This document shows positions 1 through 8,788 of a stretch of 64,000 bases of DNA, one piece after another. Origin of the DNA: Mesorhizobium sp. GTDB taxonomy: Bacteria > Pseudomonadota > Alphaproteobacteria > Rhizobiales > Rhizobiaceae. Position 1 is the stretch's first letter, and the number at the start of each line of letters is the position of its first letter. The translations under genes were made by a program, and so were the position numbers. The notes under the pieces were generated by a model. It was given only the letters and a program-made list of their open reading frames with translations. It was not told the origin of the DNA and made no database searches. The stretch is from positions 124,001-188,000 of the forward strand of contig NZ_JAEULZ010000038.1 of NCBI RefSeq assembly GCF_016793485.1. The letters are read 5' to 3'.

Positions 1-932
1 TCGCGGAAACGGACATCGGCCTTGGCCGGGTGCACGTTGACGTCCACCAAGGCGGGATCGAGCGTCAGGAACAGCACCGTGACCGGATGGCGGTCGCGGG
101 CGAGCAGATCGGCATAGGCGCCGCGAATGGCCCCCGCGATCAGCTTGTCGCGTACCGGCCGGCCGTTGACATAGGCATATTGCTGCAGGGCGTTGGCGCG
201 GCTGTAGGACGGGATGGAAACGTGGCCGGCAAGCGTAACGCCCTCGCGCTGAGCGTCGATGGCGAGCGCGTTTTGAGGGAAATCATCGCCCATCACCTGA
301 GCGATGCGCCGCAGATAGCCATCCTCGCTTTCGTCCGTTGCCGGCAGGTCCAGCGTTGAGCGATCGGTCCCCGAAAGCGTGAAGCGCACGGCGGGGAAGG
401 CGATGGCGATGCGCTTCACCACATCGGTGATCGCTGAACTCTCGGCGCGCTCGCCCTTCATGAACTTGAGACGGGCTGGCGTCGCGAAGAAGAGATCGCG
501 CACTTCGACCGATGTGCCCCGGTTAGCGGCAGTCGGACGCACGGCGGAAACGCGGCCGCCGTCGACGGAAATCTCCGCTGCAGCATCCGCTTCCACAGTG
601 CGCGAACGGATCGCCAGCCGCGATACCGAGCCGATGGAAGGCAGGGCCTCGCCGCGGAAACCGAGCGAGCGGATGTCGTGGATGTCGGTGGATAGCTTGG
701 AGGTGCAGTGGCGCGCGACCGCGAGCATCAGTTCACTGGCGGCGATCCCCCCGCCGTCGTCCACCACGCGCAACAAAGACAGCCCGCCGCCGCCGGTGGC
801 GACCTCTATGCGGGACGCTCCGGCATCGAGCGCGTTCTCGACCAGTTCCTTCACCACGCTCGCCGGACGCTCGATGACTTCGCCGGCGGCGATCTGGTTG
901 ATCATCGTTTCGGAAAGATGGCGGATGGGCAT
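1..932 (-). CDS. mutL: DNA mismatch repair protein MutL, N-terminal part (truncated by window edge)
   Basis: Reading leftward from an ATG at 932 gives about 310 residues with no stop before the window edge, so the C-terminal part lies outside. The N-terminus [19 protein letters not shown] is the classic MutL start. GHKL ATPase motifs are visible: [11 protein letters not shown] (ATP/Mg site), DDGGGI and [12 protein letters not shown], followed by [12 protein letters not shown] and the S5-like domain ([25 protein letters not shown]). MutL couples MutS mismatch recognition to downstream repair in the cytoplasm. The visible part shows nothing damaged. The left neighbour is unknown. Confidence 0.97.
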   Translation of the reverse strand, partial: MPIRHLSETMINQIAAGEVIERPASVVKELVENALDAGASRIEVATGGGGLSLLRVVDDGGGIAASELMLAVARHCTSKLSTDIHDIRSLGFRGEALPSIGSVSRLAIRSRTVEADAAAEISVDGGRVSAVRPTAANRGTSVEVRDLFFATPARLKFMKGERAESSAITDVVKRIAIAFPAVRFTLSGTDRSTLDLPATDESEDGYLRRIAQVMGDDFPQNALAIDAQREGVTLAGHVSIPSYSRANALQQYAYVNGRPVRDKLIAGAIRGAYADLLARDRHPVTVLFLTLDPALVDVNVHPAKADVRFR

Positions 933-1070
933 GGGCCGATTATACAGGGATTCGGCGGACGGACAGCCCTGCGAGAACGACCAATCACAGGCAAAGACTT
1001 GGCGGGCCGGCGTCGTGAACCGGGCATGCGGGGGCGTTAAACAGAAAACCCGCCGTTCTACGGCTGGCTA

Positions 1071-1086
1071 GGGTATGATCGTACCC
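1071..1086. promoter_or_regulatory. Near-perfect 16-nt palindrome just upstream of the mttB-like gene
   Basis: GGGTATGATCGTACCC reads almost identically on both strands; one symmetric pair differs. It ends 4 nt before an AGGAGG ribosome site at 1091-1096. The position suits an operator, or a short hairpin that would occlude the ribosome site. No regulator gene is adjacent, so the role is inferred only from symmetry and position. Confidence 0.35.
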
Positions 1087-1102
1087 GGTCAGGAGGATGG
1101 CG

Positions 1103-2668
1103 ATGGAAGTCGTTTCAGCCGAGAAGACAACCGAGGCAGGCCGGCGCCGTGAGCGCGGAGGCCGCAGCGCGCGACGCGAGATGCGCTCGCATGGCCCGGA
1201 AGGGCTGGGACGGCCTTACATCCTCCGCAACATCCCCAATTACGACATTCTCTCGGAAGAGAACCTGATCCGGATCGAGGCTACAGCCGACCGCATCCTT
1301 GCCGAGATCGGCATCGAATTTCGGGACGATCCGGTTGCTCTCGACCACTGGAAGCGCGTCGGCGCGAAAATCGACGGTGTTCTCGTAAAATTCGAGCCGG
1401 GCATGCTGCGCGAGCTCCTCAAGACCGCGCCGGCCGAATTTACCCAGCACGCGCGCAACCCGGCCAATTCGGTGCTCATCGGTGGGAAAAGCGTCGTCTT
1501 TTCGCCCGCCTATGGGTCGCCCTTCGTGATGGACCTCGACAAGGGTCGTCGCTACGGCACCATCGAGGACTTCAGGAATTTCGTGAAACTGGCGCAGTCC
1601 TCGCCATGGCTGCATCATTCGGGCGGTACGATCTGCGAACCCGTCGATGTCCCGGTCAACAAGCGCCACCTCGACATGGTCTACAGCCATGTCAAATATT
1701 CGGACCGCGCCTTTATGGGCTCGGTGACCGCAGAAAGCCGCGCCGAGGATTCCATCGACATGGCGCGCATCCTCTTCGGCGAGGACTTTGTTGACCGCAA
1801 CTGCGTGATCCTCGGCAACGTCAACGTGAACTCGCCGCTCGTCTGGGACGCGACCATGACGACTGCGTTGCGCGCCTATGCCCGCGCAAACCAGGCGGCG
1901 GTCATCGTGCCGTTCATCCTAGGCGGCGCGATGGGGCCGGTGACGAATGCCGGCGCGATCGCCCAGTCGCTCGCCGAGACCATGGCCGGCTGCGCGCTGA
2001 CGCAGCTTGAGAGGCCCGGTGCGCCAGTGATCTTCGGCAATTTCCTGTCCTCGATGTCTCTGCGCTCTGGTTCGCCGACCTTCGGCACGCCGGAGCCGGC
2101 GATCGGCTCCATGGTGATCGGGCAACTGGCGCGGCGGTTGAACCTGCCGCTGCGCTGCTCCGGCAATTTCACCACATCCAAGCTGCCCGATGCGCATGCG
2201 ATGAACGAAGGCACAGTGTCGATGCTGGCGGCGGTCCATTGCGGCGCGAACTTTATCCTGCACTCGGCCGGCTTCCTCGATGGGTTGCTGTCGATGTCCT
2301 ACGAGAAGTTCGTCATGGACGCCGACTTCTGCGGCGCACTGCACACCTATCTCGACGGCGTGAAGATCGACGACAACGAGCTGGCGCTGGAGGCTTTTCG
2401 CGAGGTTGGTCCAGGCAGCCACTTCTTCGGCTGCGCGCACACGATGCAGAACTACGAGACCGCCTTCTGGGACAGCGAGATCGCCGACAACGAGCCGTTC
2501 GAGAAATGGGAAGCCGCCGGCTCGGAGGACGCGGCGATCCGGGCCAACCGTCGCTGGAAGCGCGCACTCGCCGAATACCAGGCGCCGCCGCTGGACAAGG
2601 CGATTGACGAGGCGCTTAAAGATTTCATTGCCAGGAAGAAAGCATCCATGCAGGATTCGTGGTACTAG
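1103..2668 (+). CDS. Trimethylamine methyltransferase family (MttB-like) protein, non-pyrrolysine type
   Basis: The 521-residue cytoplasmic protein matches the MttB superfamily in length and sequence (EATADRILAEIGIEF near the N-terminus, AGCALTQLERPGAPVIFG mid-protein, GGANFILHSAGFLDGL-type core near residue 380). Family members move a methyl group from quaternary or tertiary amines such as glycine betaine, carnitine or proline betaine to a corrinoid protein. The frame has no internal amber codon, so it is the non-pyrrolysine type; the substrate is not decided by sequence. ATG 1097 directly abuts AGGAGG at 1091-1096, whereas ATG 1103 has a 6-nt spacing, so 1103 is preferred. No corrinoid protein or activase is in view. 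A DgcA-like oxidoreductase lies downstream. Confidence 0.85.
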   Translation: MEVVSAEKTTEAGRRRERGGRSARREMRSHGPEGLGRPYILRNIPNYDILSEENLIRIEATADRILAEIGIEFRDDPVALDHWKRVGAKIDGVLVKFEPGMLRELLKTAPAEFTQHARNPANSVLIGGKSVVFSPAYGSPFVMDLDKGRRYGTIEDFRNFVKLAQSSPWLHHSGGTICEPVDVPVNKRHLDMVYSHVKYSDRAFMGSVTAESRAEDSIDMARILFGEDFVDRNCVILGNVNVNSPLVWDATMTTALRAYARANQAAVIVPFILGGAMGPVTNAGAIAQSLAETMAGCALTQLERPGAPVIFGNFLSSMSLRSGSPTFGTPEPAIGSMVIGQLARRLNLPLRCSGNFTTSKLPDAHAMNEGTVSMLAAVHCGANFILHSAGFLDGLLSMSYEKFVMDADFCGALHTYLDGVKIDDNELALEAFREVGPGSHFFGCAHTMQNYETAFWDSEIADNEPFEKWEAAGSEDAAIRANRRWKRALAEYQAPPLDKAIDEALKDFIARKKASMQDSWY

Positions 2669-2697
2669 AAAGCCAGGATTTGCTTGGGGAAGCTGCC

Positions 2698-3138
2698 ATG
2701 ATGATGCCGCTGATAGCAGTGCTGCTTTTGACTGCAACCGCCTCGATTGCCTTGGCCGGGCCGGCAAGTGAGGTCGTCCGGCCATTCTACCTGCAACCCG
2801 GGTTGGAACTCGAAGCGTCGGCGCGGGGAGACTTCATCGATCCCGCGCGCAAGGTGCTCAACCTCAACGACGAAATCCGGCAAGGCGGCGGCGAGGGGTG
2901 CCTCGACCCGGCGCTACCGTTCAACGACACGAAATTCGACCCTGCGGAAGTCGTCGCAACCCTGAAGCTCGAGGAACTGATGACCGAGAGCGATGCGACC
3001 GTCGTAGCGAAATTCATGGCGGAAGGACAGGAGCAGGCCGTGCAGTGGCGGCTGAAGGAGATTGGCGGCCGTTGGCGCATCTCCGACATCGCCTCGATGT
3101 CGAAGGACTGGGCGCTCAGCCGGTTCCAGTGCGAGTAG
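2698..3138 (+). CDS. Small secreted protein of unknown function
   Basis: The 146-residue product begins with a short signal peptide (MMMPLIAVLLLTATASIALAG) and a likely cleavage after Ala-Leu-Ala-Gly. The mature part holds single Cys residues in EGCLDP and at the C-terminus (RFQCE), which could form a disulfide. A middle region of about 60 residues ending in EIGGRWRISDIAS resembles periplasmic DUF3828/NTF2-like proteins only in its IGGRWRI-type strand, which is weak support. GGGGAAG just upstream favours ATG 2698 over a start inside the preceding gene. It lies 29 nt after the methyltransferase and may be cotranscribed. No function can be assigned. Confidence 0.7.
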   Translation: MMMPLIAVLLLTATASIALAGPASEVVRPFYLQPGLELEASARGDFIDPARKVLNLNDEIRQGGGEGCLDPALPFNDTKFDPAEVVATLKLEELMTESDATVVAKFMAEGQEQAVQWRLKEIGGRWRISDIASMSKDWALSRFQCE

Positions 3139-3238
3139 CCGAAGACCGAGATCGCAAATGCGTCAAATGGGGACGCTATTACGCATTGGGCATTCTGCGC
3201 TGCGACGCCTAAGATAAGGTCCAGCCAGAGACGAGCCC

Positions 3239-5284
3239 ATGAACGCCGACCCGCTTCTCCAGCCATTTCAACTGAAGCACCTGACGCTGAAGAACCGCGT
3301 CATGTCCACCAGCCATGAGCCGGCCTATTCCGAGGACGGCATGCCCAAGGAGCGCTACCGGCTCTACCACGCCGAGAAGGCGAAGGGCGGCATGGCGCTG
3401 ACGATGACGGCGGGATCTGCGCTCGTGTCGCGCGACAGCCCGGCAGCCTTCGGCAACCTGCAGGCCTATCGTGACGAGATCGTGCGCTGGATGCGCGAGC
3501 TTGCGGATGATTGCCACGAGCACGATTGCAAGGTGATGATCCAGCTTACCCATCTCGGCCGCCGCACCGGCTGGAACAAGGCGGATTGGCTGCCGGTTCT
3601 GAGCGCCTCACCCGTCCGCGAAGCCGCACACCGGGCATTCCCGAAGACGGCCGAGGAATGGGATATCGAACGCATCGTCGCGGACTACGCGTCGGCCGCG
3701 CAGCGCATGAAGGAAGCCGGGCTCGACGGCATCGAGTTCGAGGCCTACGGCCACCTGATGGACGGCTTCTGGTCGCCCGCGACCAACCATCGCGACGACG
3801 AGTATGGCGGCTCGCTGGACAACCGGCTGCGTTTCACCTGGCGCGTCATCGACGCGGTGCGCGCTGCGGTCGGCGCGGATTTCATCGTTGGCATCCGCAT
3901 GGTGGCGGACGAGGATTTTGCTGCCGGCCTGTCCCAGCAAGAGGGCGTGGAAATCGCGCGTCGCCTGGCTGCATCGGGCAAATTCGACTTCCTGAACATC
4001 ATACGCGGTTCCATCGAGACCGATGCCGCGCTGACCAAAGTCATCCCGATCATGGGTATGCGCGCTTCGCCGCATCTCGACTTTGCGGGCGCGGTGAGGG
4101 AAGCGACGAAGTTTCCGGTGTTCCATGCTGCGCGCATCTCGGACGTCGCGACGGCGCGCCACGCCATCGCGTCCGGCAAGCTCGACATGGTAGGCATGAC
4201 GCGAGCCCATATCGCCGATCCGCACATCGTCCGGAAAGTGATGGAAGGGCGGGAACACGAGATCAGGCCGTGCGTCGGCGCGACCTACTGCCTCGACCGT
4301 ATCTATGAGGGCGGCGAGGCGCTTTGCGTCCACAACGCCGCGACGGGGCGCGAGGCGACTATCCCGCAGATCATCGTCCGCACGCAAGGTCCGACGAAGC
4401 GGGTGGTGGTGGTTGGTGCCGGCGCCGCAGGTCTGGAGGCAGCGCGTGTCGCAGCCGAGCGTGGGCACAAGGTCACCGTGCTGGAGGCATCCGGGCAGGC
4501 TGGCGGGCAAGTCCGTCTCGCGGCGCAGAACCAGCGCCGGCGCGAACTGATCGGCATCGTGGACTGGCGGCTGGCGGAACTCGAACGGCTTGCCGTCGAC
4601 ATCCGCTATGATGTCTGGGCGGAACAGGACGACGTTCTTTTGCTCGCGCCTGATGTCGTCATCATCGCGACCGGTGGCCTCCCGCAGAATCCGCCGCTGG
4701 AGTCGGGTGACGAGCTCGTCACGTCGAGTTGGGATATCGTCTCCGGCGCGGTCAAGCCGGCGGAGAATGTGCTGCTCTATGACGACAATGGTGGCCATCA
4801 GGGCATGACGGCGGCCGAACTGATCGCCAATGCGGGTTCGAAGCTGGAATTGCTATCACCAGAACGCTTCTTCGCGCCGGAGATGGGCGGCACGAACCAC
4901 GTACCCTACATGCGCGTCTTCCATGAGAAGGGCGTCACGATCACGATCAACACGCGCCTGCATTCGGTGCGCCGCGAGGGCAACCAACTCGTGGCGGTGC
5001 TGTCTTCGGATTTCGCGGATGGCTGGCGCGGCGAGCGTCGTGTCGATCAGGTGGTGGTCGAGCACGGTACGCTGCCGTTGGACGACCTTTACCTGTCGCT
5101 CAGGCCCTTGTCGAAGAACAGGGGTGCTGTCGATTACGACCGACTGGTTTCGGGCGACGGCGACATTTTCCCGGCAACGGACAGCACGGCCAACTTCATC
5201 CTGTACCGGATTGGCGATGCTGTTGCGGCGCGCAATATCCACGCCGCGATCTACGACGCTGTGCGGTTCGGAATGAGGGTCTAG
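3239..5284 (+). CDS. OYE-type FMN oxidoreductase with FAD/NAD domain (DgcA / trimethylamine dehydrogenase-like)
   Basis: The 681-residue protein has an old-yellow-enzyme TIM barrel (residues about 1-340; AYGHLMDGFWSPATN, EYGGSLDNRLRF), an Fe-S segment and a C-terminal FAD/NAD(P)-binding domain (VVVVGAGAAGLEAARVA near 390). This is the architecture of trimethylamine and dimethylamine dehydrogenases and of DgcA/StcD N-demethylases of betaine catabolism. Cys345, Cys351 and Cys363 occupy the positions of the TMADH 4Fe-4S ligands, but the residue at the second ligand position (348) is Ala. The upstream MttB-like gene suggests sequential demethylation of an N-methylated compound such as glycine betaine or stachydrine. 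Substrate is inferred from context. Its stop overlaps the stop of the convergent GNAT gene by 4 nt. Confidence 0.88.
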   Translation: MNADPLLQPFQLKHLTLKNRVMSTSHEPAYSEDGMPKERYRLYHAEKAKGGMALTMTAGSALVSRDSPAAFGNLQAYRDEIVRWMRELADDCHEHDCKVMIQLTHLGRRTGWNKADWLPVLSASPVREAAHRAFPKTAEEWDIERIVADYASAAQRMKEAGLDGIEFEAYGHLMDGFWSPATNHRDDEYGGSLDNRLRFTWRVIDAVRAAVGADFIVGIRMVADEDFAAGLSQQEGVEIARRLAASGKFDFLNIIRGSIETDAALTKVIPIMGMRASPHLDFAGAVREATKFPVFHAARISDVATARHAIASGKLDMVGMTRAHIADPHIVRKVMEGREHEIRPCVGATYCLDRIYEGGEALCVHNAATGREATIPQIIVRTQGPTKRVVVVGAGAAGLEAARVAAERGHKVTVLEASGQAGGQVRLAAQNQRRRELIGIVDWRLAELERLAVDIRYDVWAEQDDVLLLAPDVVIIATGGLPQNPPLESGDELVTSSWDIVSGAVKPAENVLLYDDNGGHQGMTAAELIANAGSKLELLSPERFFAPEMGGTNHVPYMRVFHEKGVTITINTRLHSVRREGNQLVAVLSSDFADGWRGERRVDQVVVEHGTLPLDDLYLSLRPLSKNRGAVDYDRLVSGDGDIFPATDSTANFILYRIGDAVAARNIHAAIYDAVRFGMRV

Positions 5285-5754
5285 ATAGATCTGGCGTAGT
5301 ACCGAACCGCCTTCTTGCCGCCGTGGATGACGGCGTCTCCGACGTGAGAGAAGCCGAGCGCCGCATGGAAGGCTTCCGAAACCGGATTGGGTGGATCGGA
5401 GTTGATTTCGCAAACGATGACATCATGGCCTGCGCGTTTGGCGCGGTCGAAAAGGTCGTCGTACAGACTGCGGGCATGACCGCGCCCACGCGCTTCCGGT
5501 GCCACGAGGATACGGTCGACGTAGACGAAGCGCGGGTAACGCGCCTTGAACCACAAGAAGTTGGGGCTGTCGTAATCGGCGTTCTGGTCGAAGGCTATGA
5601 GAAAGGCTTCGAGATCGCCAATCCTCGGCGCATGAAAAGCCTGCGCGACGAGATGCGACAACTCTCCCGGCTCCAGCCAGGACAGTTCTTCGGCATGCCT
5701 GTTGTTTAGCGCCAGGACGGCGGGCTCATCTTCGCTGCGTATCGGGACAATCAT
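5281..5754 (-). CDS. GNAT-family N-acetyltransferase
   Basis: The 157-residue protein carries the GNAT acetyl-CoA site: YVDRILVAPEARGRGHARSLYDDLF matches motif A (V-x-P-x-x-R-G-x-G-x-A), and AFHAALGFSHVG is the usual C-terminal segment. It transfers an acetyl group from acetyl-CoA to an unknown amine in the cytoplasm. It starts at ATG 5754 and is convergent with the flavoprotein gene, overlapping it by 4 nt. No partner gene indicates a substrate. Confidence 0.88.
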   Translation of the reverse strand: MIVPIRSEDEPAVLALNNRHAEELSWLEPGELSHLVAQAFHAPRIGDLEAFLIAFDQNADYDSPNFLWFKARYPRFVYVDRILVAPEARGRGHARSLYDDLFDRAKRAGHDVIVCEINSDPPNPVSEAFHAALGFSHVGDAVIHGGKKAVRYYARSI

Positions 5755-5815
5755 GCCTTCCGCCTAGCACGACAGCGAAGCATTGGAATGATCCAGACCA
5801 CCGACTGAGAGCGTG

Positions 5816-7918
5816 TCAGGCCCGGTTGCCTTGCACCAATGTCAGCTGAGGTTTCTTCGGATTGCGGAGCGCCAGCCATTCCTGTGCCTGTTCGGTGGGC
5901 ATGGGGAAGGCGATCGAGTAACCCTGCACCTGGTCGCAGCCAATTGACTTCAGCGAGGTGAGTTCCTCTTCGGTTTCCGCGCCCTCGGCGATGATGGAGA
6001 TGCCCAGCCCGCGCGCCAGCTCGGTGATGGCGCGCACGATCTTGGTGTTGTCGCTGTTGGCGTTGATGTTCTGGACGAAGCGGCGGTCGATCTTCAGCCT
6101 GTCGATCTCGTTCGGGTTGACGTGGCTGAGCGAGGCGTAGCCGGTGCCGAAATCGTCGAGTTCGAGATGCACGCCCGCCGAGCGGATATGCCGGAGCTTG
6201 GCCGCGATGCCCGTCTTCTCGTCGTCGAGGATGACCGATTCGACGATTTCAAGTGAAAGCTTCTGTGGCGGCAGCCCCGCCGTTTCCAGCGTCTCGAAGA
6301 GGAACTTGTCGAAGTCGACTTCGCGCAGTTCGGTGCCCGAGACGTTGACCGCGAGCCGTCCGAATTGCAGTCCCGCACGGTACCACTCGCCAGCGGCGGC
6401 GATCGCCTTTGCTATGACGATGCGGCCGATGTCGGCCATCAGTCCGGATTTTTCGGCGATCGGAATGAACTCGCCGGGCGAGATCATGCCGCGCGTTTCG
6501 TGCTTCCAGCGAACGAGCGCCTCGATGCCGGCAATCGACCCGGTGGTCAGTGAAACCTGCGGCTGGAAATAGACCTGGAAGGACTTTTCTTCGATCGCGA
6601 CACGCAGGTCGTGCTCGAGCTGCTTGCGGTGCTCCAGTTCGAGCCGCAGTTCCTCGGAGAAGAAGGAGAAACCGCCACCGCCGAGCTTCTTGGCGTTGTA
6701 GAGCGCCAAATCCGCATGCACCACGAGGTCCTTGGCGTTGTCGGCGTCGACCGGATAGACGGCGATGCCGGCACTTGCGCCGGGCAGGATCGTCGCGCCC
6801 TGGAAGACGATCGGCTCGTTGATGCGGGTCATGATGCGCTTCGCCACCATGTTGATGTCTTCGGTGGCGCCAGCGCCCTGAAGGATCATGATGAACTCGT
6901 CGCCGCCAAGCCGCACGCAGATATCGGACGCGCGGCAGGACTCGCGCATGCGCTGCGCGGTCGCTACGAGCACGAAGTCTCCGGCGGCGTGGCCTAGCGT
7001 GTCGTTTATTTGCTTGAAGCGGTCGAGATCGATCTGAACGACCGCCATGCGCTCGTTGCGCCGCTGCGCACCCTTGATGAGCGTATCGAAATGATCCGTG
7101 AGAAAGGCGCGGTTGTGCAGTCCGGTCAGGCCATCGTGGACGGCGAGAAAGGCCATCGAGTTGCGTGCGTCCATCAACTCGTCCGTGCGGCGCAAGATGA
7201 CGTCCGACATCGGGCGGAAGACGAACAGGGCGACAAGGATGATGACGCCGATCGTCGAATAGAAAAGCGTCCGGTGCAGCGAAAGGGTGCTGTCGAGCCG
7301 GGCGTTTGCCTGCGCGGTGATGCTGTTGCCAAGCGCCGTGAAACCTTCGAGCGTCGCGTTAGCGACCGTCTCGTCGAGAATGGCCCGCTCCTTGCCTGCG
7401 CGATAATCCGACCCCTTCACGCCGAGCTCGGTCTCGAGCGCCGAGATGAAACGCCAGCCATTCGCCGCAAGCTCGGTCGAATAGAGATCGAGGTGGTAAG
7501 GGGTCCCGTAAAGAATGCTTTCCAGTGACTGGAGATCGAGCTGGTCCTCGGACCTGGTATTGGCGGCGGTACGGACGAGCAGGATGTCCTGATTGGCCTC
7601 GAATTCGGTAACGGCCTTGCGCAGGGAAGCGATCAGCGTGAGCCGGTCCTTTTGCTGGGCGTCGCCGATCGCGCCTGCGAGAAAGACCACACGCTGCGAA
7701 AGCGCCTTCTGTGCATTGGCCAGGGTGAGTAGTGCGTCGTCGCGCTGCTGCGCCGCCATCATCTGCTGCAGCATGACGAAGGATGTCATGGTGATCGCGG
7801 CGATGAGAAGGAGCGCAAACCAGTATGCGCCCTTGATCAAGACGATCAGCCGCCGCGAACTGGTGTTCGCGGTCTGCTGCTGCATGAACGGTTTGCGGGG
7901 GCGGTCCGGGGATTCCAT
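5816..7918 (-). CDS. Membrane GGDEF-EAL protein (c-di-GMP synthase/phosphodiesterase)
   Basis: The 700-residue protein has a membrane segment at about 23-50, a periplasmic region of about 160 residues, a second membrane segment near 214-232, then GGDEF (signature RLGGDEF near 338) and EAL (EALVRW near 465) domains. The I-site motif RASD sits five residues before GGDEF, so product inhibition is possible. EAL catalytic residues appear intact (NVSG, EIVES, DDFGTGYAS, KIDRRFV, EGAET, QGY). Both activities are therefore possible; the dominant one cannot be told. The helical periplasmic part resembles the N-terminal sensor of PilJ-type proteins. It is monocistronic, with a 253-nt upstream gap. Confidence 0.95.
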   Translation of the reverse strand: MESPDRPRKPFMQQQTANTSSRRLIVLIKGAYWFALLLIAAITMTSFVMLQQMMAAQQRDDALLTLANAQKALSQRVVFLAGAIGDAQQKDRLTLIASLRKAVTEFEANQDILLVRTAANTRSEDQLDLQSLESILYGTPYHLDLYSTELAANGWRFISALETELGVKGSDYRAGKERAILDETVANATLEGFTALGNSITAQANARLDSTLSLHRTLFYSTIGVIILVALFVFRPMSDVILRRTDELMDARNSMAFLAVHDGLTGLHNRAFLTDHFDTLIKGAQRRNERMAVVQIDLDRFKQINDTLGHAAGDFVLVATAQRMRESCRASDICVRLGGDEFIMILQGAGATEDINMVAKRIMTRINEPIVFQGATILPGASAGIAVYPVDADNAKDLVVHADLALYNAKKLGGGGFSFFSEELRLELEHRKQLEHDLRVAIEEKSFQVYFQPQVSLTTGSIAGIEALVRWKHETRGMISPGEFIPIAEKSGLMADIGRIVIAKAIAAAGEWYRAGLQFGRLAVNVSGTELREVDFDKFLFETLETAGLPPQKLSLEIVESVILDDEKTGIAAKLRHIRSAGVHLELDDFGTGYASLSHVNPNEIDRLKIDRRFVQNINANSDNTKIVRAITELARGLGISIIAEGAETEEELTSLKSIGCDQVQGYSIAFPMPTEQAQEWLALRNPKKPQLTLVQGNRA

Positions 7919-8171
7919 AGCCTAACCCATTGCGCGAGAAGGGTTAACGGCATGTCCATAAGTGGCCTGCGAGCGTTCGCGAAACGACCGCAATTCGTTC
8001 GAATGGTTATCGGTGTGTTTTGTTTTTACCCGGCCTTTTCGTAATCCGCGTCCGTTCTGGCAGGGCCGGACTGTTTCCGAAGTCGATACCATTCAGCATG
8101 CGGTCGCATTCGAGCGGTTACAGCGCATGCCTATCTTTCCCTTGTAATGAAACGACGAGGGAAGAAGCCGA

Positions 8172-8651
8172 ATGACCATGCACACGACGATAGCCAAGCC
8201 CGGCGACATGTTCTGGTTCAAGGGAACGCTGGTGAAAATCCGCGTCTCCTGGAGCGCAGGCGAGGACAGGGTAAGCGTCGTCGAACACTACATGCCGTAT
8301 GGCGAGTCGCCGCCGCTGCACATCCATCGCAACGAGGACGAGGTGTTCCACATTCTCGAAGGCGAAATGCGCATCCACATCGACGGCAAGGAAAGCTTGG
8401 CCAAGGCGGGCGAAACGGTGCTCGCGCCGAAGGGCAAGCCGCATTCGTTCAGGGTCGAATCTCCGGAAGGCGCGCGTTGCCTGACCATCACGTCGGGCGG
8501 CGATTTCGAGAACATGATCCGCGAGATGGCCGAACCGGCGACAAGCGCCGGCCTGCCGCCGCAGGTCGAGCCTACTCCCGCGATGATCATCGCGCTTTAC
8601 GAGGCCTGCGCGCGCAACGGGATCGAAATCATAGGCTCACCCTTGTCATAG
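8172..8651 (+). CDS. Single-domain cupin protein
   Basis: The 159-residue protein carries both cupin motifs: [19 protein letters not shown] (G-x5-HxH-x3,4-E-x6-G type) and [12 protein letters not shown]. The metal ligands His, His, Glu and the later His are present, so it can bind a divalent metal. The C-terminus (residues about 115-159) is helical and lies outside the cupin core. Function is unknown: it could be an enzyme or a small-molecule binder. AGGGAAG at about 8158 supports ATG 8172. A strong terminator follows, so this is probably a single-gene unit. Confidence 0.85.
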   Translation: MTMHTTIAKPGDMFWFKGTLVKIRVSWSAGEDRVSVVEHYMPYGESPPLHIHRNEDEVFHILEGEMRIHIDGKESLAKAGETVLAPKGKPHSFRVESPEGARCLTITSGGDFENMIREMAEPATSAGLPPQVEPTPAMIIALYEACARNGIEIIGSPLS

Positions 8652-8671
8652 GGCTTGGTGACACGGGCGAA

Positions 8672-8715
8672 GGAATGGGCGGGACGAGGTCCCACGTCTC
8701 GCCCATTCCGTTTTT
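8672..8715 (+). terminator. Rho-independent terminator after the cupin gene
   Basis: GGAATGGGCG at 8672-8681 pairs perfectly with CGCCCATTCC at 8700-8709 and is followed by G then TTTTT. The 18-nt apical part can fold further through GGAC/GTCC. It lies 21 nt after the cupin stop and separates that gene from kbl. Confidence 0.88.
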
Positions 8716-8788
8716 CGTCGCGTTTGTCATAGATTTTTCGATACCTTCGCGCAAAAGTCCGCCTGATGTGATGCAGGGCTGCTCATCG

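Noticed and set aside
1115-1690. Long minus-strand open frame opposite the mttB-like gene, and many similar long frames opposite or inside other genes
   Set aside because: High GC content leaves antisense frames open. Their translations are Arg/Ala/Pro-rich and match no family, while the sense frames have clear motifs.
1103-2668. Pyrrolysine-type trimethylamine methyltransferase
   Set aside because: There is no in-frame amber codon within the gene, so it belongs to the non-pyrrolysine group.
8147-8788. In-frame N-terminal extension of Kbl by more than 200 codons
   Set aside because: It covers the cupin gene in another frame and the terminator at 8672-8715. Kbl homology begins at 8789.
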